From positions 101,680,368-101,744,367 of the forward strand of contig OZ026516.1 in assembly GCA_964019695.1 (NCBI GenBank): a DNA stretch of 64,000 nt, given 5' to 3'. A program made the translations under genes and the position numbers. Positions 45,643 to 57,447 of the stretch are shown piece after piece. This stretch comes from Loripinus fragilis (Eukaryota; Mollusca; Bivalvia; Lucinida; Lucinidae). Each line of letters begins with the position of its first letter. Position 1 is the stretch's first letter. The notes beneath the pieces are model-generated. The model saw nothing but the letters and a program-made list of their open reading frames with translations. It ran no database searches and was not told where the DNA came from.

Positions 45643-46140
45643 ATCATGCCCAGTGATTTGTTACTCAATACATCACTAGTAGACTTTACCATTGGCTATA
45701 TAGGCAGGGTATGTAAGAATCCATCCTCCACAAATAATCAGTCAAATAAACATACGGATATCTATAACAAGATAGTAAATGTATACAAAAAAAAATCATT
45801 AAATCTTTTCAGCAACAAAATAGATGTTAATCACTTTTGTTATAGATCTATCATACATTATTAAAACAATAACATTGACAATTTGTAACCATTAAAATTG
45901 AAAGTTGCATATTAAAGTAATAAAGTGTCACTATCCCAAATATAAGTAAATGTTTCAATTTAGGCCTCAACAAAATATACATCTGGTTCCAGCCTCCTGA
46001 ACTACCCTTTAAAATCCCTTCTATCATGTCCTAAAATTTTAGGCATTTAATCACCAAAGTCCTTGCAAAACAAACTCAAATAGCTTGCAGTTATTTAAAC
46101 TATGCAGATCCTGGCCTTCAGATAAATATGCTTAATAAAA
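45643..46140. other. Intronic sequence, no recognised feature
   Basis: The 72-residue plus-strand ORF here has AT-rich composition and no sign of being coding. Confidence 0.45.
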
Positions 46141-46144
46141 AGAA

Positions 46145-46232
46145 ACTTACTTAACCAAAACATGTGTTTTGGGTTCTCCAAATAATTGTCTCACTAAGAT
46201 GGTCAGAACCAAAAATATATTAAACTGATGTT
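46145..46232. repeat. 'acatatgtttt' MITE, degraded half copy
   Basis: 'aaccaaaacatgtgttttgg' and 'ccaaataattgtctcactaa' only. Confidence 0.5.
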
Positions 46233-46924
46233 TAAAGAAAAACTATCAAAATTTATAAGATCCAAATAAACGTAATAAAGATCTGCAATGTTTTATCATT
46301 CAGTTATTCACTTCAACTATCTGAGCTATGGTAAAAATGACCGAAACGTGAGGTGCTGTAGTAAACTTTGCATGCCTACCATATACATTTTTCATCTCAT
46401 GTAAATGAAACCACATAGTCCAGCAGAATTTGGGCGAATTTTAGGAGGACCTGGAACTTGATTTTAAACTTTTTTTCTTTGTTGATTCTGGTAGTGCATA
46501 TATTGTCCTTGAATAATCCGAGTGATGCCTATCTGGCATCATTGAGCATTTCGATATATCCAAGATGGCGTCCAAGATGAAGGCAAATTATAAGTGAAAC
46601 AAATTATTTGGTATGGAAAAATGTCTCAGACCCATTTTTTCCCTTAAATTGTTAGCTATGAAGTTGGAATCTAGTTGAAGAAACTTAGCTTCTAACAAAA
46701 ATATAAAAATTAAATAAGAATGCAGACAAAATGGCCGCCTAAATGGCAGTATATTACAAGAATATAAGAGGATTTTCCCTGAAGCCGACAAACTCCGGGG
46801 ATTTGCATGCAAAATGCTGATTTGGATTTACAGACATTATCCTTGTAACATCCCAGTGATGCAGCTGATGCATCACTCAAAATTTGATATATTCAAGATG
46901 TCGTCCAGACTGGTAGCAAACCTG

Positions 46925-48840
46925 TGGGAGCCGCACCTTACCTGTAGGCATGTCTGGTGGATTTGTAACATACCAGATGTCTTGCCTGATGGAGATACAC
47001 TTTACAAACATGTGTATCTGAATAAATGAATCCAGCGTGCATGCATGATAGAGCTGCACTGTACAAGCAGGCATGTCTGAGAGTGGTACTTGATCAGCAG
47101 ACATGTCTGATGTAATGGCACCTCTGTAAGAGTAGCACAAGACTTGTAGCCACCCCACTTCCCTCTGCACTCAACTAGTCAAAATGTCGGTTGAAGTGCA
47201 AAACGGTCCAGCAGGCAAGGCCTATAGTGAGGTACCACCCCAACAGACATGGCCTATAGCGAGGCACCACACCAGAAGACATGACCTACAGTGAGGCACC
47301 GCACCAGAAGGCATGGCCATAGTGAGGCACCACACCAACATGCATGGCTGATAATAAGGTACCTAGCCAAAAGGCATTACCTATAATGAAGCACCACGCC
47401 AGTAGGCACGGCTGATAGTGAGATACCATACCAGCAGGCACGGCTGCTAGTGAGATACCATATCAGCAGGTATAGCAGATAGAGAAGCACAACGCCAGCA
47501 GACATGCAATATCGAGTGACAAAAGGTCAGCAGGCATGCTGATTGAGTGGCCACAGTCCAGCAAGCATCCATCTTGCAGCAGCACTCAACCAGTAGGCAT
47601 TTTAGAACAGCAGCGGTGTTGGTGACAGTTACACTAGGCCAGAAGGCATATATGTTACAGCTGCAGCGACATAGCAACTCTCTACACGGCATATTTATTG
47701 TATTGACAATGTAGCAGTCTAGGCTTATAAAGTTTCACATTGTTAGTTCGCATATCTGATGGAGGGGCATCGGTCAAGTAGTTTTTCGTTTTGTTTTCCA
47801 ATAGACCAGGAAGCATGTTTGATTGAAAAGTACCAAGTACGCAGACATTAATGTTGAAGTTTCACTGAACAGCGGCCATGTAATGCCACAACCTCATCAT
47901 ATCCGACATCCTTAACATCATGCGTGTTTAATAATGTGGTACTGAACCAGCACACTTGCCGTTTAACGAGATTCTGGGCCAGCAGTCATGCGTATTAGTT
48001 ACATCACACCAGCAATAATGTATGTTAAAATTGCACCCAACTAAAAGGAATGCTGGGTACTGGTGCACTGGATCAGCGGGCATGTCTGTTCAAGTTAGAT
48101 AAGGCCAGTGTGCAAGTCTGTTCTGCTTTCTCTCAACCAGCAGCCCAGGCATCATTGCCACATGGTCAGCAGACTTATTTGAACCAACAGGCATGTTTGT
48201 TGCAGTTGCACCCGACCGCCTAGCACATCGGTTACAATTAAACTCAACCAGCATGCATGTCTGTTAGAGTTGCATCTACCAGCAGATATGTATGATTCAG
48301 TTGCAACTAACTAGCAAGCACATCTGTAGTTGTGTGACTGAACCAACACTTATAGATGTTAAACTTGCCTCAAACCTGCAGATATGTCCCTATGCTTGCT
48401 CAATTTACAGGCTGATAAGCACAATTGCACCAGACCATCATGCATATATTTTACAGTTACACCTGACCAGCAGCCATGTCTTTATAAGGAGCATACTATC
48501 TGTGTGCTTGTCTGTTACAGTTTCATCTTATCAGCATCCATGTATATTGAATCAGCCACGTCTGTAACAATTGCACCAAGCCATTTCCAATGTCTTTGAC
48601 AGTTGCATCTAACCAGCAGTCATATCATTCTGCAAACTTGTGCCTACAAGCATGCATGTCTAATAAACTAGCACCGGACCATCAAACATATTTGTTATAG
48701 CAATATCCAACCATCTGTGCTGTCTGCTGCACTTGCAACAGACCAGAAAAGTAGTAATGGTTGTTACAATTGCACCGGGTAAGCAGGCCTGTACCAACCA
48801 GCAGTCAAGATGGTAACGAACATCTGCAGCATGCAGATAC
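46925..48840. repeat. Highly diverged minisatellite, unit about 35-45 bp
   Basis: Recurring words 'accagcaggcatg', 'gcatgtctgttacagttgca' and 'atagtgaggcaccacaccag' are spaced 35-45 bp. Two local subtypes are visible: 'gaggcaccacacc' before about 47500 and 'acagttgcacc' after. ORFs are read-through. Confidence 0.8.
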
Positions 48841-48904
48841 CTTACGTAAGGGTTGTTTTGTATTCGTGTTGAAACACTATACTCCAGAAGTTCTTTTTGT
48901 AAAT

Positions 48905-49199
48905 TTTATCTAACCACCCAGCTGACCTTTTTCCGCACATTGATTCAAAAAAAGGTTTGTATGGTGACTTGGTGTATGAATTGAAGAAGATTGTTGGCTC
49001 TAATAATTTTTCAGCGCAGTTCATTAAAATAATTTCCCATTATAAAAAGATTGGCTATAACATTAATGTATTGCAACAGACTGCATGCTTGATGGTCAAC
49101 CCAATCACAGTTGGCAACTTTGCTTTCCTCTTTAATTGCACGCCGGTGGGTCGGACTTCAGACTCTATGATGGTTCCAACTCAAAGACTTATCTATTGA
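48905..49199 (+). pseudogene. Coding remnant of an unidentified mobile element
   Basis: The plus-strand frame ending at the TGA at 49197 has protein-like composition: DLVYELKKIVGSNNFSAQF, then a KKIGYN segment, QTACLMVNPITVGNFAFLF, and NCTPVGRTSDSM near the end. The open frame extends upstream of the first ATG. It looks like the C-terminal tail of a retroelement or transposon protein, but I cannot place the family. The following 49200-49790 sequence ('gggcctaccagggtttaact', 'actgaccgttccaaggcggt') may be its 3' untranslated part. Confidence 0.5.
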
Positions 49200-50129
49200 T
49201 GAGATGGTAGGGGCCTGGTGCTTTGGCTGTTTGTCGGGCCTACCAGGGTTTAACTGTTGGATTCTTTTGCTCTGGTATTCAGTTTTATTTACTGTTGAGT
49301 CCTTATCTTTGTTTTATCTCCTTGTTATATCTTGATTTATATGTTTTTGGAGATGATGCATTGATAAGTTAGGGGTCTTTCATGCAAACCAAATATCTAT
49401 GTGTCTTGATTCACATCTGAATTAAGGGTGAGGTTGGCGCTGTTAAACCGATTTAAGCCCTCCAGTAAAATATTTTACTGACCGTTCCAAGGCGGTACTT
49501 CTTTTAAGGATCTTTTGTGTTTTGTTCTGTCTTGTGTTTGCTATGTCTTTGTACGCGTCTGTTTATATGTGCTTTGTGGTCACCTGCTGGGAAAGGGCTG
49601 ACCTCTTGGCTCTCGTTTGTGGTGTCTAACTGTGAATTGTCACTTTCCCATTGGTATCCTGGGTCAGGTGTGGTACTTGATTGTATCGATTCCTGATCTC
49701 TGCACCCTTAATTACTTTGTACTTTGATCAAACACTCTGTCACAAAGTTTCCAGTGATATCGTCCATTCAGTAAACCCTGGCATTTATCACTTCATTTTT
49801 TGAAGGAATGTTTTCGCAAAGTAGGATTTTTTATGAAAATAATATGATATTATGGTATTATCAGATCAGGCCAAAAGTGGTCTGGAAAGTGCATGGTGCA
49901 TGGATTGATAGATACAATTCCCCGAACAAAGACAAAAACATTACCATTACAAAAATTAAGAGTCTGTTATTTTTTTCATGCAATGTATTAACAAAAACCA
50001 TGTGATTCCCAACCCTGTTATTGCTGCCATCTTGAACGTCATCTTAAATATAATAAAACACTGAAAAACAACAATAACATGCCAGTCGAATTCTCCAAAT
50101 AAAACCGCAAACATCAGATATAGTTACTT

Positions 50130-50700
50130 ACTGCGAATTTGATTTCAAGTTGAATTTTGCTTTAAATGGCGGCCATCTTGGCCACCACCTTCAATATTTC
50201 AACCTTGTGAATCAAACCTGTGAATGCTTCATGTTAATCGTTTGTATTATTAGGCCTCTTAACATCGATGAAAAGTCAAAATTAAAATGCTTTGTATCGA
50301 GGTTTTAGTGTGTTAGGTCTTAGGAACCTAACCGATGGCCATCTTGGACGCCATTTTAAAATTTCAACCTGATGAATCAAAACCATGTTCTAGTTTGATC
50401 GTTTGTATCATTCAGCCTCTAAATATCCATAAAAAGTCAAATTTAAAGCGTTTTTATCGAGTATGTCGGTCATATAGGTCTTAGAAGCCTAACTGACGGC
50501 CATCTTGGACGCCATCTTTAATTATTCAACCTTCTGAATCAAAGTAATGTTCCATTTTAATTGGTTGTAACATAAAGCCTCTGAAACATCCATAAAAGTC
50601 AAAATTAGAATGCTTTTGATCGACTATGTTGGTCATATAGGTCTTAGGAGCCTAACTGACGGCCATCTTGGACGCCATCTTGAATATTTCAAAACGCTCA
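50130..50700. repeat. 163-bp tandem repeat, four units
   Basis: 'ggccatcttggacgccatct' recurs near 50169, 50337, 50499 and 50661. Units also share 'cataaaaagtcaaa', 'ggtcatataggtcttagaag' and 'cctaactgac'. Confidence 0.88.
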
Positions 50701-51119
50701 ATGATGCCAGCGTGGCATCACTTGGATTCATCAAGTACAATGCCCCAACAACAAGAATCAACAAAGAAAAAAACTTTAAAATCAAGTTCCAGGTCATTCT
50801 GGTTTCTACCGGACTAACACATATATTTTTTTCTAAGGCCTTTTTTACATCACAGATATGGTAGGGTGATGCAACATATTGTTTAAGTGAAGGATTGGAA
50901 GCAGTCTAGGCCCCCTGATCTCTCTCTAAGCAGATTTCAAAATGTGGATGAAATATTGTTAACTTTACGTGTAACCCTGAACATACACAAAACAGCAGAC
51001 ACCAAATATATAACAGAAATCTGACATACAGCATTGGCATAGTTCCCATTACACACATGCATAACAAAAATAGTAACAATCAAGGGAGCTCACCTTATGT
51101 GGTAAAAGTAATTTTCCAT

Positions 51120-51225
51120 ACCTTAAGGAACTTCTCTTAAAGGAAAGAATTTGCTCCCTCTGAAAGCGAATTCTTTCCCCAGAGGGAGCAAATTCTTTCC
51201 TTTAAGAGAAGTTCCCATTTTGAAA
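51120..51225. repeat. Hairpin 'gaacttctcttaaaggaaag'
   Basis: The perfect complement 'ctttcctttaagagaagttc' closes it. 'aatttgctccctctg / cagagggagcaaatt' continues inward, giving arms of about 38 bp. Confidence 0.92.
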
Positions 51226-51785
51226 AGGGGGGTAGTTGTAGAGAATCATTGCTTGATCCAGTAGTCTCCCTTTGATGTGCATAACTTTTTCAGCGTTCTG
51301 GCTACGCCATTGTACAGCTTTTATTAAAACAAAAAGTAAGTGCCATATCACATTTAAAATTCAAAACGAATATAAAATATTATAATTTTCAGTGCAAGAA
51401 ACAGCTTACAAACAACAAGAAAAGCCTGTGCAAACAATAGTCTCTATTCGTACGGCCTCTTCTTGGATTCCTTGATGTGTCTGGCTACTTATCATTTATA
51501 ACAAACACACAAAAGTCAAAATTAAGAAAAAAAAGTCAGTCCAATCTCATGTCCAAAAAATTGAGAAATGATATCAAGTACCCTGGGGCATACACTGATT
51601 CTAGAATCTGTGTTGAAGATTTTTTTCATTACAAAATCATGTCAAGCATACTTTTCAAAAGTACACTGAGTGTCTACTTGTCAAATTCTGTAATTTGCTC
51701 TCAAAAACAGGAAAACAAAACTCCATTGGTATATATGGTGATGAAAATTATGGATTGGTAGACGTGAAAGAATATGAGCTGTGAC
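51226..51785. other. Intronic sequence, no recognised feature
   Basis: The 94-residue plus-strand ORF (51477-51761) is rich in K, S and N, as expected by chance in AT-rich DNA. No splice context. Confidence 0.45.
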
Positions 51786-51789
51786 ATGA

Positions 51790-51985
51790 GATTTCTAATA
51801 ATGTGACATTTTGACAAATGTTAACTCAGACCAGCCTGTTACGAACCTCCTTTTAAGCTTAGCAACTCCAAATGATGTTCAGTCAGTAGCTTAACACTCA
51901 TAGAATATTCAAAGCACTAGCAAAGGCTCTGATCAGAATGTGGGTATGCGCAGGCTGATCTGAGGCTTTGGTGGATGCACATAAC
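51790..51985. repeat. 'gatcagactgtgcatacgcg' MITE, inverted copy
   Basis: 'cagaccagcctgttacgaac', 'tccttttaagcttagcaact' and 'tcagtcagtagcttaacact' are the complement, in reverse order, of 21505-21735. Confidence 0.75.
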
Positions 51986-51989
51986 ACAT

Positions 51990-52292
51990 GCACGGATCCA
52001 GGAATTTTCGTCAGGGGGCCAGGTCAATCTGACAAAAAAAAGTCTGACAGCGTTTTTTGTTTTTTTTAGTCCTTGGCTTATTTTACTGAAGTCAAATGGT
52101 TAATTTGGAAGAAAACTATCATAGTTCAAGGTTCCAGAGGGGGTCCAACATTTTCCAGGGGGGGGGGGGGGGGGGGTCCAACTTTTTCCAGGGGGGTCCA
52201 ATTGCTTATTCCCTATAGAAACCCACATAACTTATGATTTTCCAGGGGGGGGTCCGGACCCGCCCCCTCCCCTCTCCATGGATCCGCACTTG
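51990..52292. mobile_element. 'cggatcca' inverted-repeat element with poly-G
   Basis: Ends 'tgcacggatccagg' and 'ccatggatccgcact'. Several 'ccaggggggtccaa' segments and a G run of about 18 at 52158-52177. Confidence 0.75.
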
Positions 52293-52779
52293 TACCATAA
52301 AGTTTAAAATCTCATGTCTCGGCTCAAAAGGACCATGTCACATCTTTTGATGGAAAATCAATTCAGTAGTATGCCCCTCTAATCTGATTCATTTGTATCT
52401 CAAATTTACTTTGACTTGAACAGTAACCATAAGTTATGAAGATTCCAGTTAATAAGGGTTAGCTTTTAATAACAGCTAAAAAGGTTAAGTAAAAAACTGA
52501 CAATAGCCTCCTGCAACCAGCCATATTTAAAACACATACATTGCACGAAATTTTACAATACATATACATATAGTGCAGAGCATACCTGAAAATGTGCCTA
52601 TTAAAAACATCAGAAAAATATACAGTACTACTGTCCGCATACAATGTAATTATAGTCAAGTCATAAACATGCTACAACACATCTGATAATGTTATGCAGT
52701 AATCAGAAACTGTCCAAACATCAACATTAGGCTTAGAAACAGAATCTTAGATTGCCATTTGCAGTCCAAAACACTGTTT

Positions 52780-52955
52780 AACCATTTACTCCATAATAAC
52801 GCCTTTTGACGCCTTTGAAATACTATCTGGGAGCAAATGCTCCATTTTCCAAAATATTTCAAAAATATTCAAAACTTTACTTAAATTTGTCTTGATTTTT
52901 TTCAATATAGAAAATGATGTCACAACCAAAAATAGCCTATGGAGTAAAGGGTTAA
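52780..52955. repeat. 'ccatttactccataat' MITE, deleted copy
   Basis: 'tccataataacgccttttga', 'ggagcaaatgctccattttc' and 'agcctatggagtaaagggtt'. One arm of the central palindrome is missing. Confidence 0.75.
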
Positions 52956-53404
52956 AAGACATATTATCCGTTTACTCGTATGACTGTTTTAGATTGCTAC
53001 TTTCCCATATCATGCTAATATACTATTTTACATTCTCTGACATGCATATGAACATTGAAAGGGACAAGGTCCTGCAGATGTATTTTCTGAAACTGTCCCT
53101 AGTTCCACTCAATAAGGCTTTAATTAGGCCAGAAATATTTACTTAGTTGATTTATGAACCCTCCTACTGTAATTTTACAGAAAGTAGAAAAAAAATCTAA
53201 TATTTTATTTTATCCGTAGACTCTATATTTTATTTGTTTCTTTGAAAAAAATAATATATTTTTGAGGTTCTGTCTGTGTATTTTTGAGAGTGACGCTGTT
53301 AAAAGTTATTGTCCTGTCCAGATTTTTAGGAAAATGATGAAATATTGAAAGATTTATTACTGACTGTTGGTTTACCTGACTAGTTTTACTGTTTGTTCTG
53401 GAGA

Positions 53405-53468
53405 TATTAAAAAAAAAGCTCTGAAAATGACCAGTCAACTGGTCATTTTCAGAGCTTTTTTTTTTGTC
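53405..53468. repeat. Perfect hairpin 'gctctgaaaatgaccagt'
   Basis: 'aaaaaaaaagctctgaaaat' pairs with 'attttcagagcttttttttt' across 'gaccagtcaactggtc'. About 28-bp arms with no mismatch. Confidence 0.92.
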
Positions 53469-53469
53469 C

Positions 53470-54460
53470 CCACCCCCTTCGACCCTAAATCTGAAAAAAA
53501 AAAACTAAATCAACTAATAAACAAATTCTGGCCTTAATACATGATAACTGAAGGGGCTTTGTAACTGCTGCCTTTTTTTAAACATGTAGGTCAGCTTATG
53601 CTACTTTAATACTTTGGTACTTCTGTTTATCCTTTAGGGAATAAAGCCGTTTCACAGGGACAAGATTTGCAGATACATAATTGCATTTTGGTTTGCGACA
53701 AGATTTGCAGACACATCAATAATATATCATTGTATTTTGCTTTGTTATCACATGTTGTGTTCAAAAACAGGTTGCAAAACTTTTGCAATTTGTCATCTTG
53801 AACATAACAGAAAAATAAAATAATTGTAAGCATAGCCATTGTATATGAAAATATTAAAGCTTCTAAGCCTAACTTTAGCTTGTTAAACTAGGATACAGTC
53901 ACTTCATGCTGATCTGAATACATGTATAATGAGAAAAAGGAATATAGACTGATATTCAATTTCTCCATCTAATTCTTCTAACAACATTAAGAAAAACAAC
54001 AAATTAGGGGATAACTGTATTCAAAAGTTTCATTTGAGGAGGTATATCGTCAGATATATGGTCGGATATTAAAGTTTACGGCGAAGCCCGAGCGGAGCCA
54101 CAAAACGTGATTTCCAAACATATATCGCCAAATGAAAATTTTGAATATGGTTATCCCCATTCTAATGCACTTCTGCAGTTTTGTCTCAAATTGGAGCCTT
54201 GCAAGCTGCATAAAGCCGCACATCATCCAACGAAATGTGACATAATTAATGACGTCAAACCATTTCCGACAGTATATCGCAGGATGTTTGATGTTATCCA
54301 ATCAAATGTTGTGTTACAAAAGCAAGTGCATTAGAATGACTATTAATATGATCTTCTCATAGTAAGACATTTGATTCCAACTGAGCATGCACTGCAGAAA
54401 ATCAAGGCTTCTCCAACTCAGTCTTAAAATAAAAGGTGGAAATGATTTTTTTCATCTCTA
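53470..54460. other. Intronic sequence, no recognised feature
   Basis: Contains overlapping ORFs on both strands near 54050-54330 without coding signature. Confidence 0.45.
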
Positions 54461-54464
54461 CCTA

Positions 54465-54560
54465 GCTAATGAAATGTTCGGAACACTCAAAAAACCCTCT
54501 CAATGAACATCCAAAACATATGTTTATAATTATGGATAAGAAAATAATGACAATTTTACG
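54465..54560. repeat. 'acatatgtttt' MITE, shortened copy
   Basis: 'aatgttcggaacactcaaaa' and 'acatccaaaacatatgttta', with the central hairpin lost. Confidence 0.55.
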
Positions 54561-54589
54561 CTTTAATTTTTACCACAGGAGCTTGAAGT

Positions 54590-54725
54590 TCTTCATATCA
54601 CCTCTAATAGCCTCAAAGCTAAAAGCTCAAAATGTCATTACATAGAACAAATCTCACAATGTCATTACTATGTAATGACATTGTGAGCTTTTGGCTTTGG
54701 GCTATTTGAGTGACCAAACAAAAAG
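54590..54725. repeat. Inverted repeat 'aaagctcaaaatgtcattac'
   Basis: 'gtaatgacattgtgagcttt' pairs with it, and an internal direct copy 'tctcacaatgtcattac' also exists. Outer 'acaggagctt / aagctcctgtg' arms extend it. Confidence 0.8.
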
Positions 54726-54874
54726 CTCCTGTGTAAATAAATTTTGCTTTTCTGCCCCTATCTCAAATCGATAGTCCTTGACATTCATGTATTTCTAAGG
54801 CATGCAGAAATTTTCCTTACATGAGCCAACATATCTTATTCCATAGATAACAAGTGAAGGCTCAGGTAAGACTG

Positions 54875-55067
54875 TACAGTAAAACTTGTGTAAAATGGCC
54901 ATTCTCAAAAAGACCTAAAATTGGTTTTCAAGACATATTATCGCTTCAATGGGAGCATTCTGCAATACTTTCGACCTTTATTAAGCTACCATATTTGCTA
55001 TTAAGATCTTTGCTTTGTCTATTTTTGAGTGGCCGTTTAGTAACGGTTTTACACAGGTTTTACTGTA
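54875..55067. mobile_element. CAGTAAAACTT hairpin MITE, one arm shortened
   Basis: 'TACAGTAAAACTTGTGTAAA' to 'cacaggttttactgta'. The left copy of the central hairpin is deleted. Confidence 0.8.
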
Positions 55068-55224
55068 CATTGGTCGTAGTCTCATGAAAACCTTTGATTC
55101 ATTGTCATTTACACAAAATATGAAGTATTAGATAAAGACTGGAGAGCTAGCTGCACATGCATGCATGTGTACAGAACACCTCAATACCTCAATTCTTTTT
55201 CCTTATTGTGACGCCAAAATAGTG

Positions 55225-55440
55225 GCCATGTTTGTGGTCTGCTGATAACCTCTGTAATCAGTTTGGACCGTAATCAGGCCAAACAAAATGTCAGGCCTGA
55301 TCTGGATCCTAACTCTTTGACAGGCTGATGGTATTTCTGAAAGCTATTTTTGAAAAAGTTTATTTCGAACAAACTATGTCAGCAGACGACAAAAAATTCA
55401 GACAAAATTACCCAGCATGCAATGTATAACAGAGGAAGAA
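55225..55440. repeat. 'ttggatccagatcaggcc' MITE, inverted copy
   Basis: 'gtctgctgataacctctgta', core 'gtaatcaggccaaacaaaat / gtcaggcctgatctggatcc', then 'aaattacccagcatgcaatg'. Confidence 0.8.
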
Positions 55441-55518
55441 AAGTACCACTGTTACATGCCAGGGCCAAGATATTGCCAACATATACTGCACAGAAAAAGA
55501 AACTGAAATACAGTCAGA

Positions 55519-55728
55519 TACAGTAAAACCTATGTAAAACGGCCACTCTCAAAAAGACCAAAGATTGGTTTTCAAGATCAATTATCGCTTAATGCAGGTC
55601 AAAAGTATTGCAGAATGCTCCAAGAGGAGCATTCTGCAATACTTTTGACCTTCATTAAGCTACCATTTGTCATTAAGATCTTTGTTTGATCTATTTTTGA
55701 GTGGCTGTTTTTCACAGGTTTTACTGTA
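55519..55728. mobile_element. CAGTAAAACC hairpin MITE copy
   Basis: 'TACAGTAAAACCTATGTAAA' to 'cacaggttttactgta'. The core 'agtattgcagaatgctccaa / ggagcattctgcaatacttt' is perfect. Confidence 0.9.
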
Positions 55729-55884
55729 TACCAGATTTTGGTACCAAAGTGGATAATTTTTAACATCCTTTTGAAATAGATAATGAAGGTTTGGCAATGA
55801 AAAAATTTGCTGTTTTTGTGTTTCTTTTTGCATGCAAAATTTGAATTGCATGTCCTGCTGAACCTTGATATATAACCTCTTTTG

Positions 55885-55968
55885 CTAACAGTGCAGATCC
55901 AGATCAGCTGGCTCCTTCAGGAGCCAGCTGATCAGGATCCATACTGTTTTCCATGCAGCTTATAAATA
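55885..55968. repeat. 'agatcagctggct' hairpin MITE, copy 3
   Basis: 'gcagatccagatcagctggc / gccagctgatcaggatccat' with loop 'tccttcaggag'. Confidence 0.85.
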
Positions 55969-56019
55969 CAATGATGTAAGTTATCGCTTAATTTCCATGT
56001 CAACCTGTTATTGTTATTG

Positions 56020-56150
56020 TAGGACAATTTTCTGGGCATTCAACATTACTAAGCAATGAGGTTAAAATGCATTGCTCAAGGACACAGCACAATGTGTCCA
56101 CTGAGTTCATTGCTTGTTATCGTGCAAATGAACTGGCTGGAAAACAGAAA
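56020..56150 (-). mobile_element. SINE fragment
   Basis: 'aatgcattgctcaaggacac' and 'gcattcaacattactaagca' match the SINE body. Head and tail are not clear. Confidence 0.45.
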
Positions 56151-56412
56151 TGATAAAATCTTTCTAAAAAATAAAAGCTAATTTTGAATAATTTAAAATG
56201 CTGACTGAAGCTCACATTGCTTGTCTAAAAATAAAACCATGGCTAAAAATCTAAATATTTTTACAAATAAAAGATTGTATTCTTTTTCTGTTTAGTATGT
56301 ATGTATATCTAAAAACTGTTCATTTCGACTATTGCTCAATCATGTAACATGCATAGGGAGACAACATATTCCAAAATGCTTGTAAATGTTTTCTATAAAA
56401 TATGTCACCTAC

Positions 56413-56463
56413 AACTCTATTTCCTGATTTTTAACTCGGTCAAGAACTTCAAGTCTTGCATCA
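56413..56463 (-). other. Exon-like segment not placed in the gene
   Basis: 51 bases between acceptor 'ttatttcag' and donor 'gtaggt' read SDARLEVLDRVKNQEIEL in one frame, matching the gene's style. It needs two spare bases before it and leaves two after, while exons 2 and 3 both meet in phase 0. It could be real only with two more exons or as an alternative cassette. Confidence 0.3.
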
Positions 56464-56714
56464 CTGAAATAAAGTTTTAATCATAAAGGAATGATGACAG
56501 ATATATCAACTTTTTAGCAAGCAATTTTACCAAGTTTCATGCTGATCATCCAAATAAAAACCATGCCATCATCAACCATGTTGCTAAGTGGATTGTCGGT
56601 GATAATTTGCATGTGTAAGTTATCCAGAGAAATATTTCATTAAAGGATGCTGTAGAATTAAAAGTCTCACCCAAAATATGTAAATGAGGTAATAGGTGTT
56701 ACTTCTCAGCTTCC

Positions 56715-56893
56715 ATGTTAGACTGGCTCCAGTCCTTTACACATTTTTTCATCAGTGTGTCATATCAAATACTTGTAGCTAGTCTAACTCTGATGGCTCT
56801 GTTTTAAAACAGAGCCATCAGAGTTAGACTGGCTACAAGTATATGATATGACATATTGATGAAAAAATGTTTTAAGGACTGGAGCCAGTCTAC
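56715..56893. repeat. Near-perfect 178-bp palindrome
   Basis: 'agactggctccagtccttta' and its end 'aggactggagccagtct' close arms of about 80 bp. The centre is 'gatggctctgttttaaaaca / gagccatcagagttagactg'. Confidence 0.93.
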
Positions 56894-56965
56894 TTCCATG
56901 TTAGCGTTTAATTAAGCTATGTTAATATACATTAAAAAATCTAATTGGCTATAAATTTATCCCCT

Positions 56966-57386
56966 GGGTTTTTACAGGCAAGGTTATGTAAAATTCAAAG
57001 ATATTTTAAGGACTCCTAAATATCTTTAATGACAAAATATTTACAGAATTAAACTTTAACAACGAAACTGAAAGCTATTCACAGCTTGATAAAACTTATA
57101 GGCTAGTATAAATTTGTTTTGCCTTTACTTTATAGGCAACAACTTTAGGCAAAGGTTTTAAATAGACCTTCTTTTCACCTAAATAAACACAAGAGAACAG
57201 AATGATTTGCTAACATTGCTGAATTTAGACTTCATATACAGAAAAGATAACTCCTACAAACAATGGTAAAATTTGTACTTTTAGGGTTTTGTGGTTGTTT
57301 TCTGGGCGTTGCTTTCAAGAACTTTCACGAAAACCCTTAATTGTGAAGACCCCTTCAAATATCATTCAGCTTGTATAAACCCTGTT
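56966..57386. mobile_element. hAT-like element, related ends
   Basis: Left 'gggtttttacaggcaaggtt' and right 'cagcttgtataaaccctg' are inverted. The interior 'aaaattcaaagatattttaa' resembles 17542-17904. Confidence 0.6.
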
Positions 57387-57447
57387 AACATTTTGTATGA
57401 AGATAGCTACCCAATAAAACATTATATTAAACTATGATTTTAGCTGG

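Larger units (their letters stand above)
46417..50814. mobile_element. Composite 4.4-kb inverted-ended element
   Basis: The left end ('agtccagcag', 'acctggaacttgattttaaa', 'ctttgttgattct', 'ctggcatcattgagcatttc', 'aagatggcgtccaagatg') reappears inverted at the right end (50660-50814) in the same order. Between the ends lie a diverged minisatellite, a coding remnant and a 163-bp tandem repeat. No full transposase is visible. Confidence 0.75.

Noticed and set aside
51477..51761. 94-residue plus-strand ORF
   Set aside because: K/S/N-rich chance ORF in AT-rich DNA, no conserved motif seen.
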